Shown here piece after piece: positions 56,670 through 64,000 of a stretch of DNA of 64,000 bases. The stretch is from Cerrena zonata (lineage: Eukaryota; Basidiomycota; Agaricomycetes; Polyporales; Cerrenaceae): NCBI GenBank assembly GCA_038087015.1, contig JASBNA010000035.1, positions 397,704 through 461,703 on the forward strand. The letters run 5' to 3'. How positions within the stretch are numbered: the stretch's first letter is position 1; every line of letters starts with the position of its first letter. The notes under the pieces were generated by a model. That model did no database searches. It had not been told where the DNA came from and saw only the letters and a program-made list of their open reading frames with translations. Both the position numbers and the translations under genes were made by a program.

Positions 56670-59356
56670 ATGTCTGAGGTCGGAAACTCCGAAGGGGATG
56701 TCGTAATGAAGGGACTCGTAGATCAGGTACTTCAAAACTCAAGCCAAACATCGCTTGCAGGTGCAGAGAACGGTCCTGAACCGGTGCACGGCCTCCAAAA
56801 TCAGGTATGCTTTTGACTTCACAAAAATTCCACAGAGACATGATTTTTGAAGAGCAGGGTGAAACAGAGGATGTGGATATGGATATTGGAAGTTCCTCGC
56901 CCATACCATGCGAAGCCCCCCTCCCTACAACCCAAGATGTAAACCCCGGCCGTCAAGGGAAAACTATCTCCTTACTCACAGACGACGAAGACCTGAAGGA
57001 CTCCCCGATGTCTGTAGATCCCACCACTAGTGGCAGAATAAATTATAACTCCCCCAAAGCAACCCCACCTATGCCGTTAGCCAACACAGACCCGGACAAG
57101 GGTAATGTCAACATCATCGAAGAAGCTAGACGTCTCATGGGCCCTATCATCCTCCAAAACGCTCTTAGGCGTGATCCCACTGCCAATATAGATATCGTGA
57201 AACAAAAACTAGACGTCTTACTAACAGACGAGCATTGTCAACACTTCGTCCGTCTCGCCAAAGAGGCCCAGGCCCAGATGGCCAACGTAGCATTGACCAA
57301 GAAGGACTCTCCTTCTGCGCCCGCTAATAATAGCCGGGACATGCAGGGGCCGAATGTGGCCAATTCATCGGCAGGCCTTTCGGAATCTGCTATAGCCATT
57401 AACTCTCAACCTTCCATGACTTCAACCATGACTTCCAGCCCTAACGGCCGACCATCATTCACTGCCCCACTTACTCTCTCTCAGTCTCTTCCTCCCTCTG
57501 TCCCGACAATGCCTAGGGCGATGATGGCGGCCATGTCTGCCACACCTAGTACTCGTCGCGATGCCAGTACTAGCGTCAAGAACGAAGTTGACGCTCCTAC
57601 TTCAAAAACCCTGGATGAAACCAATCCCTCGAATACACCAAACAAGATGGAGTCAACAGAAAAAGACAACGCAACCTCTGATACTCCCTCGGTCGAAGTC
57701 AAGGAAAATGCTCCAGATCCTATTCAAACCAGTAGACACTCCAATGAGCCTGAGGTGAATGTTGCCACCGAACATGAGCCTCAGGTTCTATTCGCCAACG
57801 ATACTTCACCAGTTACAGATGAGGTATCACCCTCTGTGGCACCCCGTGAGGATGTTGCAGTGTCTACGGAAGCTCAGCCCACAGTTTCAGACACCACTGA
57901 CCCCACAGACGACGATGTGGCCACATCAGAGGGCGTCCCCCCTGCAGATGAACCCAAAGTCGTACCACCTGTTGAAATCCCCTCACCATCCCATGAGGAT
58001 TCAGCGCCGCCAAAGGACCCACCGATCGCCGTAGAACAGCAGATTGTCGATATTCCTTCCGAAAGTCAGGAGCAATCCAATGCAGAGGTAGAGTTGAAGA
58101 ACGACACGGTACCCTCCACTCATATAGATGCCCCTCCCGAGGAGCCTGAGGGCGAAACGATAGTTGCTACTGTACCTCAATCCCCTGAACGCGAAGGCTC
58201 TCCGAGTTCACCGACTCCTCAACACGAACAGGATGAAGACGATTCGCGTGACAAACCCCAACCCGAAGGATTGGAACAGGTCCCAGAATCTAATCCCGAA
58301 GAGAGTTTGATTGACCCCCCTCGGGAGCTTATATCTTCAATAGAAAACACGGAGTCAGTTCCGATTACTTCAACCGTGCCTGTAGAGGAGCCGAGTTCTA
58401 CTCCCGTTGAGAGCCCAATCGAAGAGCAAGTCGAGCAACAACCAGAAACCCCTGGGTCACCAGAGCCACCAGTTGATACTCAATCAGAGGTGGTGCATGA
58501 GCCCCATGGTACACAGCTCGAGACCGACCCCGTAATCGCCGCTCCTGATCAAGACGAACCTAGCATAACGCAGTTGAACACGGAGCCTGAATCTGAACCA
58601 CTGACAGATAGCGTAGCAGCGACAACACCGGAAACTGTGGTTCCATCGGTGTCCCCAATCCCCGGACTATGGCTTGTTATTCCTGGTAACCCCCACTCCG
58701 ATATTCTCTCTTTTGACTTTTCTGTCGACGCCAATGCATCTGCTGCTTGTGAACGGTGGGCAGCACGTCACATGAAGTTTGAGTACGTCTCCTATATCTC
58801 TAAGATCTTTTAATGTCGTTTCTGACCTCCTCTGTAGTGCCTCGGACTGTTACGTCAAAGCACGTCTTCTCTGCCTCCCTTTGGAAAAAGTTACAGAGAC
58901 ACCCTACTTGCTGGACCCTTCAACACCTCTGGACGAAGTGGTTGACGGGCTTGGGAAGATTAACGATGAATGGCCCGAACCTGGGAAGCTGATCATTGAA
59001 CTCCATGCTGAAACAGGAGAACAACGGATATGGCTCCCAAGGGAACTCGTAAGTCCTTCCTCAACTTAACATCTCTTACGCAAAATCCCACAATGATTAT
59101 ACAGAGCAAAGGATGTCTCGATGTATCTCCTTACATTCGACCAGGTTTGAATACTGCACGCTTTGTGCAGCTTTCCGATATGTCCGATCGACTATTTGTT
59201 CTCATCGCGTCATCTCCATCCCAAGATGAAATCGAGGCACTAGAAAAACTTGCGAGACAACGTTCTATATGGAGTAGTTTCGTGGAAAGGACGATGGCTC
59301 GGACTTTTAAGCAGTCTGGTATCAAAGTTTCTCATACTACAGTTGCTGTTACTTGA
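56670..59356 (+). CDS. long acidic Pro/Glu-rich protein with conserved-looking C-terminal domain, unknown function
   Basis: Exons 56670-56804, 56858-58782, 58838-59048 and 59105-59356 give 840 residues. The N-terminus is acidic (GETEDVDMDIGSSSPIP). A short helical block follows: IIEEARRLMGPIILQNALRR and DIVKQKLDVLLTDEHCQHFV. About 450 residues of disordered Ser/Thr/Pro/Glu sequence follow, with many S/T-P sites. The last ~190 residues look folded: GLWLVIPGNPHSDILSFDFS, CYVKARLLCLPLEK, GKLIIELHAETGEQRIWLP, LDVSPYIRPGLNTARFVQLS and RLFVLIASSPSQDEIE. The beta-rich 'VSPYIRPGLNxxRF' pattern has a faint resemblance to the PINIT domain of SUMO ligases, but no SP-RING zinc motif follows. I do not recognise the family. 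The acidic low-complexity part suggests a nuclear protein; this is a guess. Confidence 0.75.
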
Positions 59357-59576
59357 TATATTGTACTCTCATCTATGTTGTTTTTGTCCTTTCTGTTTCT
59401 TGATAGTGTATCATGTATATAATCTTGTTATAATCCTAACTCCAAATTCTCTTTTTCAAAACGGAGGGAGGGCTTCCTTGAGTCCGAAGCCTAATTTTGA
59501 ACCCACCAGGAGTATGGAAACCGACCTATTGAACATATTGTTGGAATCTGATAAACATCAAACATCTCTTAACGAC

Positions 59577-59661
59577 GGCTGCGTGGTCTAATGGTTATGA
59601 CGTCTGCTTCACATCTTGGATGGCTCGCTGAAGGTTCCCGGTTCGATCCCGGGCGCGGTCA
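59577..59661 (+). tRNA. tRNA-Val (anticodon CAC) with a 12-nt intron
   Basis: The acceptor strands GGCTGCG and CGCGGTC pair, with two G-U wobbles. The D arm reads GTC...GAC. The anticodon loop TTCACA puts CAC at 59610-59612. A 12-nt intron follows position 37 (59614-59625). The T arm is CCCGG TTCGATC CCGGG. Box A (TGGTCTAATGG) and box B (GGTTCGATCCC) match consensus. One U-U mismatch lies in the middle of the anticodon stem (59605/59629). Confidence 0.85.
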
Positions 59662-59662
59662 G

Positions 59663-59667
59663 TTTTT
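59663..59667 (+). terminator. Pol III terminator of tRNA-Val
   Basis: TTTTT begins two bases after the discriminator base. Confidence 0.75.
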
Positions 59668-59786
59668 GCTCATAAGGATTAACTCCAAAGTTGAATTATT
59701 CTTTGAGACCGTGTTTATGTTGAGTCCTGATAGTTATGAGAGTAAATGGTACGAAGGATCGAATTCTGTTCTAGTTATACATATAA

Positions 59787-61045
59787 CTACCACCAGACAT
59801 GTCCTTTCATGAGTCTCCTCCCCGTCCTGACGACACTTGCGCTGATTATTTCGCCATCTGCGCCAATCTTCGCCCCAACGTCTACCAATCCACCAGGATG
59901 TTTCATGGTGATGAGGTAGTCACGTCCTATGTCAGTGGCATGGATGTCCCTGCGTTGCCTAGACTCTCGCACGACTTCCCAGGCATTCGTGCCTTCGATA
60001 CCACATGCGACACCCAAACATAGGCCCACAGTCATCGGTATTGCTTTATGAGGGACCCCCATAGAAAGCGCACGTACGACCAGGTCAACACCCGCATCAA
60101 TCTCATCCTGGGAAGGAGAGCTTAGGACGGCAATCTTTGGTTGTGCTTGGGCATTTGGATCAAGACCCATAGCAGCCGCGCCACTTTTTCGAGGTCCAAC
60201 AATGCAAGGACGCGTGAATCATCGATATCAATTGCGGAAAGTTTCTCGAAATCGGGACCTAGGATGCTTCGAGAAAGTGTTAGAAGCTCCGCCTGAGTGA
60301 TGAAGATACTAGGGTTCGTAGCATCCACAAGAGATGCTTTAATGGTGCACGGTTTCGTACCATCGTAGTCGAAGGTTAAATTGGAGATGGGTAATGAATC
60401 AGGGAGAAGTTTTCCTGTTCTTGCCCCGCCAGGATGCACGAAGTCCAGAACAATCTTTGAAGCTTGCCCTGGTACACCCGCAATGGTAGCTTGAGGAGCA
60501 TCGAGGACTAGTGTTACGATGTCGTTAGAGGGCTCAACAGGGAAAGTTGTTTCGACAATCTTGTCAGTGTTAGTATTGTACGAACGAACTGTCGCGGTGG
60601 TATTATCGGTACCACTATTAAGACGGGGACTACATAGATCGTTGTCCAATGCGAAGACACCAATCATACTGGAGAGGTTTCCACAGTTACCAGAGTAGTC
60701 GACCTCACTGTCCCGGATGCCAATTTGGACGAACGTGTATGTGACATCGACATCCTGAGCAGCTTTCTGCTCCTCAGAAGGATGGCCCACGACACATATT
60801 TTCGAGAGACTGGAAACCCCTCCACCCATACCATTCAGTTGACGTCCGTATTCAGCGTCGGGTGAGCCCATGATTCCACGAAATATAGGACCCCATTCGC
60901 TACGATCTTGGGGAAGGTCGGCTTCCTTCAGAAAGATACCTTTCGAGGTACCTCCTCGTAAGAACCACGCAGGTAGTGGATTCTGAATTGAACGAGTCGA
61001 AGACAGTCTAGCATGTGAATACGTGAGGGCTTTCCTGGCTAACAT
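59787..61045 (-). CDS. PrpF-like isomerase (methylaconitate/methylitaconate isomerase family), one apparent frameshift
   Basis: From the ATG at 61045 the protein begins MLARKALTYSHARLSSTRS, a likely mitochondrial targeting sequence. A possible 55-nt intron just upstream would be in the leader. Family landmarks: PAWFLRGGTSKGIFL, GSPDAEYGRQLNGMGGGVSS, VDYSGNCGNLSSMIGVFA, DFVHPGGARTGKLLP and PSIFITQAELL. The end is NAWEVVRESRQRRDIHATDI, ITMKHPGGLVDV and VVRTGRRLMKGHVW. PrpF proteins isomerise the double bond of aconitate-type acids; the itaconate enzyme Adi1 of Ustilago belongs to the same superfamily. Between LLDLEK and AAAMGLDPNAQ the frame changes once, at a run of five T on the + strand (60185-60189). 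One more A in the coding strand restores it. Divergent from the enoyl-CoA hydratase gene. Confidence 0.82.
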
Positions 61046-61383
61046 ACCTAAGCAAATATTAGCATGCAAACAACACAACTTTGGGGTTAATCCGATACTA
61101 ACGGATGGTTGTTTCAATGGTGTTGGTTGGTGGCCGACGGGCAACCTCAACATTGTGTCTCAAAATATCACACACCTGATCATGGGGAAGTTTGTGCCAT
61201 ACCTGAAACGGAAGGTATGTAAGTCTACAACTTTCCAAGACGGGTCAAACACCGCCTCCCCCGGCTTTCTCAGAGCGCGTCCGTGATTTCTCGCTACTCA
61301 CGTCACAGGCTTCAATTCATACAAGCTTCCCACTTGGTATAAGTATAGTTCCTAGTACGACGATATCTACATACTTGCCTATC
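61046..61383. promoter_or_regulatory. shared upstream region, PrpF-like / enoyl-CoA hydratase
   Basis: 338 bases between divergent ATGs. A good GTTAGT...GCTTAG pair (61048-61102, - strand) looks like a 5' UTR intron of the PrpF-like gene. Spliced reading from the longer frame would hit a stop, so translation should begin at 61045. Confidence 0.45.
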
Positions 61384-62627
61384 ATGTCACTTCCTGCATA
61401 CGAATCATTGACGTTGAAAGCCACTAGAGTTGAGCTGAAAGACGGCGTTGTGGTCGTAACCTTGACGCGCTCTAAAGAGTAAGCTTAAATTGGCACCCGG
61501 AGGCAGAGTACTGACTCCTTACACCAGACGCAACACTTTCACTAAAGATCTTGTAAATGAAATTGTGCTTTTGTTCGACTTGTTCGACAAGGACGACCGA
61601 GTCCGCGTCGTCGTTCTAACAGCTGAGCCAAACGCACCGGCCTATTGTGCAGGGGTGCGTATTTGACACCCTAGGGGTTTCTTGAACATACCTTCTATAA
61701 CTACTACTTGTATATAGGCTGACATCTCTGGTGGCTGGGATGGTCTATGGAACCCAGAAAGCGAGAAGGAAGGGGAACATGGTACGTTGTTCAATGCCGT
61801 TAACTAAATATAGTTCCAGACTTGACACAAACTTGACTGGCTATAAACCAGCTCACCGTGATTCTGGTGGTGTCGTCACATTGGCTATTTTCCGATGCCG
61901 CAAAATTACGATTGCAGCAGTGAATGGACATGCTGTGGGTAGTATCTCTAGCTCTCCTGTTTGCGACACTCAATGAACGGAAAATCGTAGGCTGGAGTAG
62001 GCGTCACCGGATTGCAACTCCCATTTGACTTCCGATTTGCTTGGTCCGGGGCGAAATTCGCTCTTCCATTTGTTAGGAGGGGAATAGCTCCAGAAGGTAA
62101 CCTCGTCGTTCTTTTGCTCATTATGTCGCACTAAACTCTCCTAAGCCGTTTCCTCATATTTACTGCCCAAGCTTCTGGGTACCTCTCGTGCCTTGTCATT
62201 GTTCCTCTCAGGAGCAACCATCACTGTGGACTCCCCCTTACTCCAGGGATTATACCACACCCTCCTCCCAACAAAGGAGGAAGTATTCCCGGCTGCTTAC
62301 GCATTTGCACAGGAACTCGCTCAGAATACATCTCAGACTGCCATCGCTGTCACCAAGGCCTTAGTCTGGCACGCAGCAGATACTATTGAGGAACAACACA
62401 TCCTTGATTCTAGAGCTATACGAAGTCTTGGGGCGGCAGCGGATGGCGCGGAAGGTACTAGAGCATTCAAAGAGAAGAGGGCAATCAAGTTCCCTGACAC
62501 GCTTTCGAAGAACCTGCCATCGTGGGTTCCATGGGTGTGTATTAATAGCTATTACCTGGAGTTAAAACGCTGATAAGAAATATAGTGGCACGAGCTCGAT
62601 ATCAAGCATCGTAAAGCAAAATTATGA
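61384..62627 (+). CDS. enoyl-CoA hydratase/isomerase family protein with peroxisomal PTS1
   Basis: Exons: 61384-61478, 61528-61654, 61718-61781, 61852-61934, 61991-62096, 62146-62534 and 62586-62627. They give 301 residues. The crotonase fold is evident: VVVVTLTRSKERNTFTKDLV, VRVVVLTAEPNAPAYCAGAD (oxyanion-hole CAGAD), ITIAAVNGHAVAGVGVTGLQ, DFRFAWSGAKFALPFVRRGI and PKLLGTSRALSLFLSGATIT. The catalytic Glu usual in RRGI(A)PE is present. The protein ends HRKAKL; AKL fits the peroxisomal targeting signal PTS1 ([SAC][KRH][LM]). It therefore probably acts in peroxisomal beta-oxidation or a related acyl-CoA step. Divergent from the PrpF-like gene; a common pathway is possible but unproven, since one carries a mitochondrial-like and the other a peroxisomal signal. 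No frame break. Confidence 0.9.
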
Positions 62628-63017
62628 TCATCGTCCTGCTTACTAGCTTGGCAGAAATTGTATCCCTCCACATTTGCAACGAAGAAGCGTATGAAGTCGA
62701 TTTCTTGTCACGTCGTGTCTTGGTATGGTGAATTAATGGTGCAAACGCGCAACATAACGCCAGAAACGGTGTAAAGTGTGTCAGTATGGTACCATCTTGG
62801 CAGACTATGACTACTGACAACGATTTGGGACATACGATACATGTAGCTATAGCTGAGTAAGAGAAATGCATATGAATTATGGTAAGACAGATCGTGAACG
62901 TCCAAATGTAAGGCCGTATCGTAAAAACTGATATACAAAACAAAGCAACGATAGCAAGATCGACAAAAATAAACCAGAGAAACCAAGAAACTAAATGTAC
63001 ATGAGCGCCATAGGAAG
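62628..63017. other. convergent 3' region, nothing recognised
   Basis: 390 bases between convergent stops. Two overlapping T-rich minus-strand frames cross it but lack start context, splice logic and domain features. Confidence 0.4.
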
Positions 63018-64000
63018 TCATAGCCTTCGCGTCTTCACTTCAGGAACGTCAGTCATAGCCAAGTCGAGACGAGGGGTCTTGAAGTAAGAGAATGAAAGGG
63101 ATTTTCGCCACTCTAACTGAGAGTCACGGAATTTCCGTAAGTCTTCTAGTTGAGCAATAGTGGGAGGCCGGAGACGCAGGACAAAGACATAATTCTCGAA
63201 ATCCTTTGCGTGGTACAGTTGGAAGGTATTTTGTCCCAAGTGTACATGTTGACCAAACTCAACGAGATGATCCCCGCTTTCCTGATTAGTGGTCCACGTA
63301 TTAGTGGATAGCAAACATGAAGCTTTGAAGAGGAACATGCACTTACAAGCCACGGGGGATAAAGTGCCAACCATCCAGCGTTGTTCAGCTTCGCCTGGAT
63401 TTGGCCATGGACAGGCCATGACATGGGTTCTCCATCCAAAACAGATTCAGGAGATGCCGTAGGGTCTTGTTCAACTTTGTTCATACAAATTGGTAGCGAA
63501 TAGACGGCAAGGGAGAGAGATAAACTAGACGCCAAGTCGCTGTGACCTTATGTCAGTGCTTTGATATGGAAGTCAGAAAAGTGCCACTCACTCCTGTATT
63601 CTAAACCGTTTGTTCCATTGTGATAGCAGGTCAAGATGTAGCCGAGATAGATTGAATTCCAATGTATGCATTTGTGCAGTAGTTGAACCTGACATCAATC
63701 CTATGACTATCGGTGTCCCGTCGTATTGTTCTAGGGACAACGCGTCTTCCTCAGTCGCCACAGGTTGAATAGAGGGTAGTTCTGTCTCAACATCTTCGGA
63801 GCGCGCTACATCAACATTGTGGTTAGGGACAGATGGCGTGGGTGGCGGGGATGGGGATTTGGCAGGAGCAGTGGGTTCAGGAACGAGTTCAGGGCTCGCG
63901 TCGACGACAGGGTCAAGTGTCATCGCGTCTTCGTCAGCAATCGGTAGGCTGTCTTGTGTTGGTCCCTGCGAGATATCAGTAACGTCGGCGGCGACACTAT
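63018..64000 (-). CDS. unknown protein, 5' part cut off by window edge
   Basis: The visible exons are 63592-64000 (open to the edge), 63347-63539 and 63018-63281, about 288 residues. The frame is open beyond the first visible Met (63923), so the true start is outside. The first part is acidic and Pro-rich (PAKSPSPPPTPSVPN). Then comes a more ordered region: HTLEFNLSRLHLDLLSQWNK, ASSLSLSLAVYSLPI, NAGWLALYPPWLESGDHLVE, FQLYHAKDFENYVFVLRLRP and SQLEWRKSLSFSYFKTPRLD. The product ends EVKTRRL. No family recognised and no catalytic motif seen. The mix of disordered lead and mixed alpha/beta tail could be a binding module. Introns of 52 and 65 nt keep phase. Confidence 0.65.

Noticed and set aside
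59190..60125. The same SSPSQDEI peptide in the acidic protein and in the PrpF-like protein
   Set aside because: It is eight residues only, with no similarity around it and no DNA repeat of useful length; judged coincidence.
61046..61153. Longer PrpF-like start at 61153
   Set aside because: The extra sequence contains a good intron with branch-like GCTAAT. Splicing it brings a stop, so it is better read as a 5' leader.
62091..62230. Apparent frameshift in the enoyl-CoA hydratase after RRGIAPE
   Set aside because: A 49-nt intron (62097-62145) restores the conserved frame exactly.
62602..63021. 139-codon minus-strand frame with hydrophobic content
   Set aside because: It lies between convergent stops, is T/A-rich, and overlaps another frame of the same kind. 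No start context or family.

Overview
The window is nuclear DNA from a filamentous fungus, most likely a basidiomycete (Agaricomycetes-like). Genes are dense and split by many 46-90 nt GT-AG introns. The gene content fits this assignment: neutral trehalase, MIC60, Atg22-like and MRP-type transporters, a decayed FunK1-type kinase, F-box paralogues, an extracellular cupredoxin-like protein and fungal AIG1-like GTPases. There is no operon organisation. Gene models below were built by hand from splice signals and reading-frame phase, so exon borders are inferences unless conserved protein sequence fixes them.

Layout. 0-8 kb: a truncated membrane protein (-), a gene-poor stretch, a PX/PB1 scaffold protein (+), and an Arp10-type actin-related protein (-). 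8-15.3 kb: a secreted Ser-rich cupredoxin-like protein, the FG nucleoporin NUP49, and a tiny stand-alone Zn2Cys6 protein, separated by two empty 1.7-2.1 kb stretches. 16.5-21.3 kb: a lysine-methyltransferase-like gene (-) divergent from a PMP47-like carrier (+), then a FunK1 kinase pseudogene. 21.5-28 kb: ATG22 (-) divergent from MIC60 (+), then a conserved-looking coiled-coil gene (-). 28.4-34.4 kb: a complete ABCC/MRP transporter (-). 34.5-44 kb: neutral trehalase (-) flanked by three F-box paralogues, one broken and two intact; a 386 bp MITE with Tc1-like ends sits at the 3' end of one of them. 46-53.4 kb: a Whi5/Nrm1-like candidate cell-cycle repressor, a SUR7/PalI-type membrane protein, and a head-to-head pair of AIG1-like GTPases. 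53.5-64 kb: the RAI1 decapping nuclease divergent from a cytochrome b5 domain protein, a long acidic disordered protein, an intron-containing tRNA-Val, a PrpF-like isomerase divergent from a PTS1-tagged enoyl-CoA hydratase, and a truncated gene at the edge.

Two themes stand out. First, divergent gene pairs with 240-580 bp shared upstream regions recur. Second, four otherwise well conserved genes (Arp10, methyltransferase, PMP47-like carrier, PrpF-like) each show one apparent single-base frameshift, two of them in runs of five A/T. About fifteen other gene models read through cleanly. Consensus indel errors explain this better than four independent gene deaths, but the sequence alone cannot decide. 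The best candidates for new biology are the divergent AIG1-like GTPase pair, the 69-residue zinc-cluster protein, and the MITE that supplies the stop codon of an F-box gene.
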